From an uncultured Lachnospiraceae bacterium (GTDB lineage Bacteria; Bacillota; Clostridia; Lachnospirales; Lachnospiraceae): DNA of 20,565 bases. Shown here one piece after another: positions 1-7,216 of this stretch. Position numbers and translations under genes: made by a program. The DNA lies in NCBI GenBank assembly GCA_946633495.1, contig CAMPAX010000017.1:1-20565 (forward strand), given 5' to 3'. The notes under the pieces were generated by a model that did no database searches, was not told the origin of the DNA, and worked only from the letters and a program-made list of their open reading frames with translations. How positions within the stretch are numbered: the first letter of the stretch is position 1; every line of letters begins with the position of its first letter.

Positions 1-288
1 CATGCCGTCTTTTACATCCGCAGGGTCCAGCTTCCATTCAATGAGAGAATGAATGGTGGTATTCCCGCAGTTCTCCCGGAAAAGCTTCTCCAATGGCTGC
101 TTATCATCCAGCGTACAGTTTGGGATCATGCACTGCATGAGCAGCAGCATAAGTACGCTTTTACCACCGCCGTTGGCCAGGTCGTAAAGCGTGTTTTGTC
201 CGTACAGGCGCATGGAAAAATCATCATAGGCCTGGGTTCCGAAATTATATTTTACGTTGTTCACCCGAATCCGATTGATACTGGGCAT
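1..288 (-). CDS. SMC-like ATPase of a Wadjet/Mks-type condensin, JetC/MksB-like (5' part only)
   Basis: Only the first 96 codons are in the window; the gene continues past the left edge. The ATG at 288-286 follows a perfect GGAGG with a 7-base spacer. The N-terminus carries a P-loop of the form NGGGKS at residues 39-44 inside DLANGGGKSVLMLLLMQ, which is the pattern of SMC/SbcC/MukB-like ATPases with an atypical Walker A (NGGGKS in place of GxxGxGKS). It is the third gene of a minus-strand operon after a kleisin-like and a small winged-helix-like protein, the order of jetA-jetB-jetC or mksF-mksE-mksB. In such systems the SMC dimer extrudes DNA loops and, with a TOPRIM nuclease (JetD/MksG), cleaves small circular plasmids. 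The coiled coil, signature motif, Walker B and any JetD lie outside the window, so the assignment rests on the P-loop region and gene order. Confidence 0.72.
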   Translation of the reverse strand, partial: MPSINRIRVNNVKYNFGTQAYDDFSMRLYGQNTLYDLANGGGKSVLMLLLMQCMIPNCTLDDKQPLEKLFRENCGNTTIHSLIEWKLDPADVKDGM

Positions 289-313
289 GGGTTTTCCTCC
301 GGTTATCTGTTCA

Positions 314-353
314 CAGTCTTATGCAATCTTTTACAGCCTTATGCAGTCTTTCA
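314..353. repeat. Tandem 20-bp direct repeat between the JetB-like and JetC-like genes
   Basis: Two adjacent 20-bp copies (314-333 and 334-353) agree at 17 of 20 positions around the core CTTATGCA. They fill much of the 89-bp gap between the JetB-like stop (378) and the JetC-like ribosome binding site (about 296-300). They may act as an mRNA spacing or folding element or a protein site. No function is recognised. Confidence 0.55.
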
Positions 354-377
354 CTGCTGATCAGCTGTTCCGCGGTT

Positions 378-1115
378 TCATACTCTGTCAGAGGCAGATA
401 GGTCCGATTCCGCGGCGCCGCTCAGCAGCCCGTAGATCCGTCCCTTCCCGTCTTCGAAATATCCCTCCACGATGGCCCGAAAACGGTCGGTGGGATAAAA
501 CCGATCATCCACTGCCAGGAACAGTTTCTCTCCCTGCAGAAAATTCATGGTCAGTTTCACATATCCGTACCTGGAGCCCCGGCCGGCCTTATTCCGGTCC
601 TTATCCTCGCTGACCATCAGCGGAAGCTCATGCCAGAGCAGCGCCACCGAACGAAAGCCCTCCTGCTCCTCGGCCGTCCGGTTAAATGTATCCTTCTCTG
701 TCACGATCTCTTCTGCGGCCTTGCTGATCTCCGCCAAAAGCTCCTCCATCCGTACATATTCCTTCACCTGATACGCTGCAGAATCCGTGTAGAAGAAAAG
801 CAGCGCCTGGTAAATGATGAAATACACCAGATACAGCTCCCTGTTCCTTCGAAGACCCATGATCCGTTTCAGATCGTCATTGGTATAGCCGAAGACCTTG
901 TTGCCTTCCCCTGCCGTGACGAACAGCGTCTCATTATATTCATATACGGAAATGTTCAGCCTGGCCAGAAGCCTGGTCACCAGCTCATAAACCTCTGCAT
1001 TTGCATAATATGTCTGGTAAAGCTCCGCCGTTCCGGGACGGTTCTTTGCGATCTCCTCCCCCGACATCAGCAGACTGAATATATCCATGGCTTTTGTAAG
1101 TGTTTTTTCTTCCAT
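378..1115 (-). CDS. JetB/MksE-like small condensin subunit, DUF6063-type protein
   Basis: This is a 245-residue protein with no signal peptide. Residues 93-109 (ELYLVYFIIYQALLFFY) form a strongly hydrophobic segment typical of the small all-helical, winged-helix (kite-like) subunits in Wadjet operons, and the overall pattern matches what I know as DUF6063-family JetB-like proteins. In MksBEF/Wadjet complexes this subunit binds the kleisin and regulates the SMC heads. Its start at 1115 is the first in-frame ATG but has only a weak AGGT-type ribosome binding site, so expression may depend on translation of the gene upstream. The gaps to its neighbours are 91 bp upstream and 89 bp downstream, longer than in a tightly coupled operon, and both contain repeat or hairpin sequence. 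The C-terminal 15 or so residues are polar and probably disordered. The family call is from memory of the fold pattern, without a search. Confidence 0.62.
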   Translation of the reverse strand: MEEKTLTKAMDIFSLLMSGEEIAKNRPGTAELYQTYYANAEVYELVTRLLARLNISVYEYNETLFVTAGEGNKVFGYTNDDLKRIMGLRRNRELYLVYFIIYQALLFFYTDSAAYQVKEYVRMEELLAEISKAAEEIVTEKDTFNRTAEEQEGFRSVALLWHELPLMVSEDKDRNKAGRGSRYGYVKLTMNFLQGEKLFLAVDDRFYPTDRFRAIVEGYFEDGKGRIYGLLSGAAESDLSASDRV

Positions 1116-1170
1116 ACCTGTGTTGTCCTATGTTATCCGTTCCTGTCTTTTCCTCTTTCCCGATCCTTTC

Positions 1171-1186
1171 GTTCCGTGTACGGAAC
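1171..1186. other. Small perfect hairpin in the JetA-JetB gap
   Basis: GTTCCGTGTACGGAAC can fold as a 6-bp stem with a 4-base loop. It lies 20 bp downstream of the JetA-like stop on the minus strand. No T-run follows, so it is not an intrinsic terminator. An mRNA-stability or processing role is possible but unproven. Confidence 0.4.
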
Positions 1187-1206
1187 CCGCCGCCACCCCG
1201 GGGATC

Positions 1207-2889
1207 TCAAACGCTCTTAGGATTTCCGTCGCCCGTTCCGGTGGTTTCAGAGGAAAATGTCATGGTCCGCACGGTCCCCTGCGGCTCACCCATGTCATCG
1301 ATCAGTTCGATCTCCTCGCTTCCGAAGTCCACCGCCACCGTAAGGTTCCTGAATCTCTGCTTTTCCTCATCCGAGAAGCTTCGGGCTGCATACGCCTCCA
1401 GAAATGTCTCCGGTTCCGTAAAGCTTTCCTCCAGCCGGTATCTGTCTTTCTTCGACAGATGAACCAGGAAGGAATAATAGTCCCGGTTCCGGTAGATCTC
1501 TTTCCCGAATTTGATCTCCAGGATCGCATTAAATTCCGAAAGTGTCACCGTGCCCCATCGCGTGAGCCGATCCAGAAGCTCCCGGAACAGCATCACGAAG
1601 TTTTCCCCGATCAGCCGGCTCAGCTTCTCGTCTTCATACACAAATCCATGATCCGGCTCCGCCTTCTCCTGCTTCTCCGTCAGCGCCTCTTCTTCCCTGG
1701 CCTCACTCACCAGTTTATCGATACTGAATACCGAAAGGGATTTCCTGCGCCTCGGCATAAGAAGCGGTGCAAGGATGAGTCCCATTTCATCCGGCCGGTC
1801 CTGCTCCCGCATCATTCTTTGAGCATTCAGGAAATCAAACGCCGGGCGTAACTGCCGGGCCTTGGAACGTTCCACCATTTCATCCGCCATCCGAATGAGC
1901 GAAGCCGCTTCCTCCATCAGAAGCCGGTGACTCTCGATGGTTTTCTTTAATTCCGTCTCCAACGCCGCGATATCCTGCCCTGCATTTCGAGGGCGCACGG
2001 CAGCGGACTCCGCCGCCCCGGGCGTTCCCGCCGGATATGCATTTGCTGTCTTTGCCACAGCCTTATCCACCAGCGCCTTATTCTTTCGGAAAGACTCCCG
2101 CTCCTGATCAAACCATTTGGAGATCCCCTCCATATAGGTCTCGCAGGCCGCAACTCCCGCGCGGATATCCGTCCGAAGAAGGTGCACCGCAGCCTCCCGT
2201 TCCTTCCGAAGCCGGCTCACCTCCAGATTGATCCTGCGAACCACATCGATCCCCCCGCGGAAATTCTCGGTTCGGATCATTTTCTCCAGAAGCAGCTGTT
2301 CCGTACTGATGGTACTCTCATCCCGAACCTCCTTGGTGGAGAGATAGAACTCGATACCGTCCGCCGTAATGCTGTACGTCACTTCACCGTCCTGAACCGT
2401 GCTTTCCACCAGCCGGACGTACCCCTGCTGCTTCATCCGGCTTTCCGGATCATAGAAATGAAAGATAAACGGCCGGCCGTCATTTCGGATCTTATCAAAG
2501 AGGAAACGGATCAGCTCCGCTTCATCGTCAGCTTCATGCCGCATGGTCCGCGGCAGATCCTCCTGCCCGCCGGCGGAAATATCCGATGCATACGCAGGGC
2601 TGCTCCCCCGGTCAGGGCGCAGGTCGAAATCCCTCCGAAGAACATTTTTTAAGAACTTCTCTATCTCAGGATAAGTCACGGCCCGTCCGTTCATCTGATT
2701 CTCCTGGATCAGAAACCGGAGCAGCGCCATGGTGATATACCCCATGTCCAGATCCTGATACTGCCCTTCCTTATACTGACTGAGGCTGGTTTCCTGCAAC
2801 ACAAAGAACGGATAATACTTTTTCAGGTACATCATCCGTTCCTTCTGGTTTCTCAAAATATCATCGATCAGAATATGTTCTTCAGCCAT
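1207..2889 (-). CDS. JetA/MksF-like kleisin subunit of a Wadjet-type system
   Basis: The protein has 560 residues from ATG 2889. The N-terminal part (about 1-200) looks helical and winged-helix-like. A central region, about residues 215-350, is charged and predicted coiled coil, interrupted by a flexible Ala/Pro/Gly-rich stretch. The C-terminal part, about 430-500, again looks like a winged helix. That is the arrangement expected of a kleisin bridging SMC heads (MukF/MksF/JetA), and it is the first gene of the three. In Wadjet systems JetA joins JetB and JetC to form the loop-extruding motor that recognises small circular DNA. A GTG 36 bases further upstream (2925) keeps the frame, but the ATG start gives the better N-terminus, MAEEHILIDDIL; neither has a strong ribosome binding site. 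The naming depends on operon order as much as on sequence, and the function would fall if no SMC or TOPRIM partner exists downstream. Confidence 0.6.
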   Translation of the reverse strand: MAEEHILIDDILRNQKERMMYLKKYYPFFVLQETSLSQYKEGQYQDLDMGYITMALLRFLIQENQMNGRAVTYPEIEKFLKNVLRRDFDLRPDRGSSPAYASDISAGGQEDLPRTMRHEADDEAELIRFLFDKIRNDGRPFIFHFYDPESRMKQQGYVRLVESTVQDGEVTYSITADGIEFYLSTKEVRDESTISTEQLLLEKMIRTENFRGGIDVVRRINLEVSRLRKEREAAVHLLRTDIRAGVAACETYMEGISKWFDQERESFRKNKALVDKAVAKTANAYPAGTPGAAESAAVRPRNAGQDIAALETELKKTIESHRLLMEEAASLIRMADEMVERSKARQLRPAFDFLNAQRMMREQDRPDEMGLILAPLLMPRRRKSLSVFSIDKLVSEAREEEALTEKQEKAEPDHGFVYEDEKLSRLIGENFVMLFRELLDRLTRWGTVTLSEFNAILEIKFGKEIYRNRDYYSFLVHLSKKDRYRLEESFTEPETFLEAYAARSFSDEEKQRFRNLTVAVDFGSEEIELIDDMGEPQGTVRTMTFSSETTGTGDGNPKSV

Positions 2890-2895
2890 GGGGTT

Positions 2896-2952
2896 CCATA
2901 CTCGCTTTTTTATAATACCGCACACACCCGGTCAAAGCCGTCCGGAGTATGG
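2896..2952 (-). promoter_or_regulatory. Leader inverted repeat next to the JetA-like start
   Basis: CCATACTC (2896-2903) and GAGTATGG (2945-2952) are perfect 8-bp inverse copies 41 bp apart. In the minus-strand mRNA leader the second arm ends about 6 bases before the ATG at 2889, so pairing would cover the weak ribosome-binding region. Confidence 0.4.
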
Positions 2953-2965
2953 CAGTCCACGATAT

Positions 2966-2994
2966 ATTGTATCATTTTTGTTCTTCCATAACAA
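2966..2994 (-). promoter_or_regulatory. Promoter of the Wadjet-like operon
   Basis: Read on the minus strand, TTGTTA (2994-2989) is separated by exactly 17 bp from TACAAT (2971-2966), and the -10 is preceded by TG one base away, giving TGATACAAT. The transcript would start near 2959 with a leader of about 70 bases before the JetA-like ATG. Confidence 0.65.
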
Positions 2995-3082
2995 GTTTTT
3001 GCGGGAACAATTTCCTGTTTTGATCCGGATGCGGATCCCTGTCAGTCCGGGCCTTTTTCCCCTCTCAGACATGCCTCCCGGA

Positions 3083-3111
3083 TTGAATGTATCTACGATC
3101 AATGCTATAAT
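3083..3111 (+). promoter_or_regulatory. Promoter of the HIT-family gene
   Basis: TTGAAT at 3083-3088 and a perfect TATAAT at 3106-3111 are separated by 17 bp. Transcription would start near 3118, about 37 bases before the ATG at 3155. Confidence 0.75.
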
Positions 3112-3154
3112 CGTGTACAGCAAACTATAATAATCTTTGATACGGAGGTACACC

Positions 3155-3574
3155 ATGACGAAAGACGATTGTATTTTCTGCAAACTTGCGAACGGGGTTA
3201 TCCCCACAAATAAAATCTATGAAGACGATGATTTCACAGTGATCCTGGACGCAGCCCCGGCTGCCCGGGGGCACTCGCTGATCCTTCCGAAACAGCATTC
3301 AGACAACCTGTATACACTTCCGGACGAGACTGCCGCCAAGGTTATGCCCCTGGCCAGGAAGATCGCCAACGCCATGAAGGAATCTTTCCACTGCGATGGC
3401 GTTAACGTACTGCAGAACAACGAAGAAGCTGCCGGACAGTCCGTGTTCCATTTCCATGTGCACGTGATCCCCCGGTTCAAGAAGGATATCCTCAGCCTGC
3501 TGTGGAGCCCCGGCAAACCCAGCGATGAGGAGCAGCAGAAAACCTGTCGCGAGCTATCAGATGCTCTGAAGTAA
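3155..3574 (+). CDS. HIT-family (histidine triad) nucleotide hydrolase
   Basis: This 139-residue protein has the family's usual length. The histidine triad is visible as HFHVHV at residues 99-104, and the N-terminal CIFC at residues 6-9 supplies the zinc-binding cysteines seen in many bacterial HinT-like members. LPKQH at 44-48 and the GQSVFH approach to the triad are also standard. Such enzymes hydrolyse nucleoside phosphoramidates or AMP-linked groups in the cytoplasm. The start at 3155 is chosen because GGAGG at 3144-3148 stands 6 bases upstream; an ATG 18 bases earlier would overlap the leader. The gene is a single-cistron unit with its own sigma-A-type promoter and terminator, flanked by oppositely oriented genes on both sides, so it is probably independent of both neighbours. 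Confidence 0.93.
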   Translation: MTKDDCIFCKLANGVIPTNKIYEDDDFTVILDAAPAARGHSLILPKQHSDNLYTLPDETAAKVMPLARKIANAMKESFHCDGVNVLQNNEEAAGQSVFHFHVHVIPRFKKDILSLLWSPGKPSDEEQQKTCRELSDALK

Positions 3575-3641
3575 CAGCCTTTCATCGAGGCTTCATGATG
3601 AGAACGGAAACTCAGATTTTTATCCTCTTCAAAGATACAGC

Positions 3642-3683
3642 AAAGGACGGAGACTGTGACTGTCACAGTTCCCGTCCTTTTTT
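3642..3683 (+). terminator. Rho-independent terminator of the HIT gene
   Basis: AAAGGACGG pairs with CCGTCCTTT around an inner ACTGTGAC/GTCACAGT stem, with one 2-base mismatch between the stems, and six T residues end at 3683. It also faces the minus-strand lipoprotein gene that ends at 3754. On that strand the T-run is short, so it may be weakly bidirectional. Confidence 0.85.
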
Positions 3684-3753
3684 CATCCGAATGTCTGCTC
3701 TGCTTCCGGGGATATTACGATGATTCCGCCTCTCGCTGTCTCCCTTCGTCGGT

Positions 3754-5484
3754 TTAGAACCCAAGCTCCGCATTGAAGACCGTTCCGTCGATCGCATTGA
3801 TCTGCAGGAAGCTTCCCTCTGCATGAACATTCCCCTGATCGGTGACACAGGTGCCCTCGAAGCTCCAAACCGGAACCAGAAGTCCCCGCTCATACTCATT
3901 CTTCTCCGAAACCATCACGTACCGAAGGATGACCTTATCGATCTTGAAGGTATATTCCGGCTCTTCGATCTCCTTAGCTTCTTCCCTGGTCATGGACAGG
4001 ATCGAGTCAAAGGAAGGGCTCTGGTTCAGCGCCTCCAGCTGACTGTTCTGATAGATCTTCCGGATTTCTTCCAGATCCAGCAGCTTGCTGTCCTTAACAA
4101 CCTCTTCGTCTACCCGCAGGGGATCACTTATGGCAAGTCCCACGATCCCGTTGTCATTTACATAGACCTCAACAACCTCACCGAACCAAACCTTTTTCTC
4201 CTCACGTTTGCTGTATTTCTCTCCGTAATTCTCTACGATATTTCCGTTCACGGAACGCTGGAAAATGATATGCCATGCCCGTCCTACCGTGAAGTCATAG
4301 CAGTATTTTCCTTCCGCATCCTTCGCATTATTTATGTGTTCCGGATCCGTGATGTACTCATCCGTTGCTGCAGCCACAGCGTAATCTTCGGAGAGACCCA
4401 GGCGCTGCAGCAGTTCCTCTGCCTGACGGACTGCCTCCTCCTTTGTGAGCTGATTCGTCTCTTTGGTACTTTCCGTTGTCTTGAAGCCGGTGAAATCGGG
4501 ATCCACGGTTCCATCCCCTTCATAACCGATCTCCCCGTCCGGATAAGTGGTCTCCTTCACCTCCCAGGGAACACCCACCGGCGGAACCGGATTCTTCTTC
4601 TCATCGTACAGATATCCGATCCCCTGCTCCACCGGCCATCCGTAAACGTTGAATCCCGGAAGCACAAGTCCGGATTTCACGTTATAATCCCTGCTTTTAA
4701 AGAATTTAAGTGAGCTTCCGTACCTTACGGAATTGGTCACAGCGAGATTGGCATAGGTTCCGTCCTTCCCATCCGTCACACCGTAGAACAGCTCGCCGTC
4801 CGGCATCAATGACTGATAATAATCCTTGAAATGCTCCACCTCCGCATACCCCTTCGACAGGTCTTTCACCGATCTGAGGCCGGGAGTTACCGGATAGTCA
4901 GTGATCTCACTGTAGGGCACCTGTCCGCCGATCTTCCATGCCGGGTCCGGCTTTTCTCCCTGGGCAAGTGTCTGTTCCACGATGGGATCATAGAGTCGAA
5001 TACCGTCATACAGTTGAGTGTCCTGCAGCAGTGCTTCCTTTACCTTCTTCAGAAGGGTGTCATCGATGCTCCCGCGTCGCACGGACAGGATGGGGTATGC
5101 ATCACACTCAGGGATCAGCACCGGCGCATTTACCTCGATATTCATGAGCCCGTTCTCACTGGAGAACTTCATCTCCATCTGATCGATCGTTTTCATGGAA
5201 GCCGCCTCTCCGTCCTCGGCCTTCACGTCATCCGTGGTATAATCCCCAGGCTTCGGGCTCTCACTGCTTTCCATGACCGCACCCTCTTCCGCTTTCTTCA
5301 CCAGGTTCCTTGCGGTCTTCGATTTATCGATGGGCGCCCTTGCGGTTGTGGGCTCCTGAGGATCTGCCGCCTCTTTTCCACAGCCCGGAAGGGCCGCCAT
5401 CATCAGGCAGGCCAAAAGCAGGCACGCCGCTCCTTTATGTGGTCGGTTCTTCTTTTCCGTTTTTTTCTCTGTCATCCTTCGCAT
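3754..5484 (-). CDS. Large lipoprotein linked to a two-component system (DUF6034-like)
   Basis: The 576-residue protein has a type II signal peptide: basic residues up to K17, a hydrophobic stretch from 19 to 32 and a lipobox ending LPGC with the lipidated cysteine at 35. A disordered, charged linker of about 60 residues follows. The rest is a soluble extracellular domain without membrane segments, cysteine pairs or catalytic motifs I recognise. Its C-terminus (LLVPVWSFEG, then INAIDGTVFNAELGF) resembles the PepSY-like beta repeats that end YycH/YycI-type regulators. The architecture fits Clostridia lipoproteins I know as DUF6034, but that name is unsearched. The ATG at 5484 is chosen over an in-frame ORF opening 51 bases upstream because GGAGG stands 7 bases before it and the earlier start lies in a tandem repeat. 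It follows a response regulator and kinase, suggesting an accessory sensor role; this is inference. Confidence 0.72.
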   Translation of the reverse strand: MRRMTEKKTEKKNRPHKGAACLLLACLMMAALPGCGKEAADPQEPTTARAPIDKSKTARNLVKKAEEGAVMESSESPKPGDYTTDDVKAEDGEAASMKTIDQMEMKFSSENGLMNIEVNAPVLIPECDAYPILSVRRGSIDDTLLKKVKEALLQDTQLYDGIRLYDPIVEQTLAQGEKPDPAWKIGGQVPYSEITDYPVTPGLRSVKDLSKGYAEVEHFKDYYQSLMPDGELFYGVTDGKDGTYANLAVTNSVRYGSSLKFFKSRDYNVKSGLVLPGFNVYGWPVEQGIGYLYDEKKNPVPPVGVPWEVKETTYPDGEIGYEGDGTVDPDFTGFKTTESTKETNQLTKEEAVRQAEELLQRLGLSEDYAVAAATDEYITDPEHINNAKDAEGKYCYDFTVGRAWHIIFQRSVNGNIVENYGEKYSKREEKKVWFGEVVEVYVNDNGIVGLAISDPLRVDEEVVKDSKLLDLEEIRKIYQNSQLEALNQSPSFDSILSMTREEAKEIEEPEYTFKIDKVILRYVMVSEKNEYERGLLVPVWSFEGTCVTDQGNVHAEGSFLQINAIDGTVFNAELGF

Positions 5485-5491
5485 ATTTCCA

Positions 5492-5496
5492 CCTCC
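5492..5496 (-). promoter_or_regulatory. Ribosome binding site that fixes the lipoprotein start
   Basis: A perfect GGAGG on the minus strand stands 7 bases upstream of the ATG at 5484. The alternative upstream start in the repeat region has no such site. Confidence 0.85.
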
Positions 5497-5504
5497 GTAT
5501 GCCG

Positions 5505-5578
5505 TGCGTACTATGCATGTCATTGTGCTATGCATTTGAATGTGCTATGCATTTCAATGTGCTATGCATTTCAGTGTA
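5505..5578. repeat. 17-bp tandem repeat upstream of the lipoprotein gene
   Basis: The core CTATGCAT recurs at 5511, 5528, 5545 and 5562, always exactly 17 bp apart. The three inner copies are almost identical (minus-strand unit ATTGAAATGCATAGCAC) and the copy nearest the gene is degenerate. Each core contains the self-complementary ATGCAT. The repeat starts about 9 bp upstream of the lipoprotein ribosome binding site. Because 17 is not a multiple of three, it is not a coding repeat. It may be a regulator array or a slippage-prone leader. Confidence 0.85.
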
Positions 5579-5595
5579 CTGAGATTCTGTCTCCT

Positions 5596-5645
5596 GTACC
5601 GTTCTTCGTATACAAGCATACTTCGAATACTGCAAGCAAATATTC
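5596..5645 (-). promoter_or_regulatory. Possible promoter of the lipoprotein gene
   Basis: On the minus strand TTGCAG is followed after 17 bp by TATACG, a partial match to a sigma-A promoter. If used, it would place the 17-bp tandem repeat in the 5' untranslated region. Only about half of the consensus bases match, so the call is tentative. Confidence 0.3.
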
Positions 5646-5691
5646 CGATTTTTGTAAAAGGAATGTAAAATGCGTGAGCAATGAGCCATGC

Positions 5692-5792
5692 GCATTCACA
5701 TGATATACTGTGCGGGAGCTTGCTCCCAGGCACAGGATAGCGTGTGAATGCATACGGCGAACGCCGCGACATCGACGGTTGCGCAGCAACCG
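5692..5792. repeat. Composite palindromic intergenic element
   Basis: Three hairpins lie side by side in a GC-rich block of an otherwise AT-rich spacer. The first is nested: GCATTCACA (5692-5700) pairs with TGTGAATGC (5743-5751), CTGTGC pairs with GCACAG inside it, and GGGAG-CTTG-CTCCC forms the tip with a CUUG tetraloop. The second is CGGCG/CGCCG at 5755-5766. The third is CGGTTGC-GCA-GCAACCG at 5776-5792, a perfect 7-bp stem. The element lies just downstream of the sensor-kinase stop at 5815. It resembles a dispersed palindromic repeat or a structured 3' end. No run of T follows, so it is not a classical terminator. Confidence 0.65.
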
Positions 5793-5814
5793 GAGATGGC
5801 GGGCATGGCGAAGT

Positions 5815-7191
5815 TCATCGAAGGCTGCGTATCTCCACCTCTGTTCCTTTTCCTTCCTCGCTTCGTATCTCCATCGAAGCACCAAGCTTCTCCAGGATCA
5901 GCTTTGTCAGAGAAAGGCCAAGACCCGCGCCCCCTTCCTTTCTGGATCTGGATTTATCCACCATATAGAAGGGTTCCGTCACTGCCTTCAGTTCCTCCGC
6001 CGGGATTCCGATCCCCTGGTCACGGACCGCCAGTACGCCATCCTTCCAGATAACCCGAACAACGTCTTCCGGCTTGCTTGCCTTGATGGCATTATCCACC
6101 AGATTGATGATCACATCCCGGATCAGATCCTCATCCGTATGGATCATATCCCGGTCATACTCCGTGATCAGCTCCACGGAATGCTCTTTCTTCTTTACCG
6201 ATACCGTCTCCTGAATCCCCCGGAAAAGTTCCTCCACGGGAACATCCCTTTTCTCAACCACATCTCCCTCAGAGATGCTGAGCAGCCGCATCATCTTATT
6301 CGACAGCCTTCCCAGCCGATTGGTCTCCGAGTAGATATAGTACAGCGCCTCCTGTCTCTGTTCCTCTGACAGCTTTGTGGTAAGCAGTGTCTCTGCATAC
6401 CCGGCAATGGCTGTCATGGGAGTCTTCAGCTCATGGGACAGATTCCCCATCATCAAGGTCTTCCGCGCTTCCGAGTCCCTAAGCTCATTCTGCTTTTGCT
6501 CCACTGCCTCCGCCATGGCATTAAAATGCTCCGCCAGGCTTCCCAGCTCATCTTTTGTGGGAACTTCGACCCGCCGGGAATACTCTCCCCGAGCCATGTC
6601 ATTTGTGGCATCCGTCAGGACATCCAGAGGACGAAGCACTTTTCTGAGAGAGAAAGCGGTCACAGCCACCACAAGAAGAAACATGGTGCATGCGGTCAAA
6701 AGATAGATCAGACCATAGGTCCGGATCCGCCCGTGCACATCCGTGATGTCATAGAGCCGATAAAGCTCGTAGTCTCCAATGGTTCTTTTATTTACGATAT
6801 AGCTTCCATCCTCATAGGCAAGCTCCTCCCGGTCGTCTTTGTTCATATCCGGATCATCGTCCGGGAACGCGGCACGTTCCAGTTCCGCCCGGTCAAAGAC
6901 GGTGATATTGTAGACCTCCCTGCCCTCCCGGTAGATCACATTTCTCCAGTTGTCCATGGTTTTATAGATGAGCGACAGGGAAGCTTCTTCTCTGTCTTCT
7001 CTGTCCTTTTCCTCACGATCCAGCCTTCGCTCAAAACCGGAATAAAACTCCACGGCACTGACCGCCGCCTCGCTGTAGGCATCCCGAAGCATGCTCCTCC
7101 GAAGGATCAGCATCAGAACAAAGCCTCCGACGATCATACTGACCGCCGTGGCAATGCTTACGATGAGGATCATTTTCTTCTTGAGCTTCAT
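5815..7191 (-). CDS. HAMP-domain sensor histidine kinase
   Basis: This is a 458-residue class I histidine kinase. Transmembrane segments span about 8-30 and 158-181 and bracket a 125-residue extracellular sensor domain that begins with an acidic, highly charged stretch (57-70). A HAMP domain follows at about 182-235, then the HisKA domain with phospho-accepting H253 in NLSHELKTP, the N box with N363 and N367 (INLVDNAIKAS), the G1 box DQGIGI (391-396) and the G2 box GAGLGL (421-426). All catalytic motifs are intact. The ATG at 7191 has a GAGGTG site 6 bases upstream and lies 25 bases after the response-regulator stop, so the two genes are co-transcribed. It autophosphorylates at the membrane and passes phosphate to the upstream-encoded regulator. 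The stimulus is unknown; the lipoprotein encoded downstream may modulate its outer domain. Confidence 0.95.
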   Translation of the reverse strand: MKLKKKMILIVSIATAVSMIVGGFVLMLILRRSMLRDAYSEAAVSAVEFYSGFERRLDREEKDREDREEASLSLIYKTMDNWRNVIYREGREVYNITVFDRAELERAAFPDDDPDMNKDDREELAYEDGSYIVNKRTIGDYELYRLYDITDVHGRIRTYGLIYLLTACTMFLLVVAVTAFSLRKVLRPLDVLTDATNDMARGEYSRRVEVPTKDELGSLAEHFNAMAEAVEQKQNELRDSEARKTLMMGNLSHELKTPMTAIAGYAETLLTTKLSEEQRQEALYYIYSETNRLGRLSNKMMRLLSISEGDVVEKRDVPVEELFRGIQETVSVKKKEHSVELITEYDRDMIHTDEDLIRDVIINLVDNAIKASKPEDVVRVIWKDGVLAVRDQGIGIPAEELKAVTEPFYMVDKSRSRKEGGAGLGLSLTKLILEKLGASMEIRSEEGKGTEVEIRSLR

Positions 7192-7216
7192 CCTGACACC
7201 TCAAAGCGCACCGGGG

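Larger units (their letters stand above)
2890..3154. other. Divergent intergenic region between the Wadjet-like operon and HIT gene
   Basis: No gene is seen. It holds two back-to-back promoters (2966-2994 on minus, 3083-3111 on plus) and the inverted repeat in the operon leader. Confidence 0.7.
5485..5814. other. 330-bp non-coding spacer between sensor kinase and lipoprotein genes
   Basis: No convincing gene is found on either strand. The right third is the GC-rich composite palindrome, the middle is AT-rich, and the left part holds the 17-bp tandem repeat and the lipoprotein ribosome binding site. Confidence 0.75.

Noticed and set aside
1171..1186. JetA-JetB hairpin as a terminator
   Set aside because: The stem is short and is followed by purine-rich sequence, not T residues, and the operon continues.
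2890..2925. GTG at 2925 as the start of the kleisin-like gene
   Set aside because: It has no ribosome binding site and adds 12 residues of non-family sequence. ATG 2889 is preferred, though not strongly.
5505..5578. 17-bp repeats as a CRISPR array
   Set aside because: The copies touch each other with no unique spacers, and the unit is too short for CRISPR repeats.
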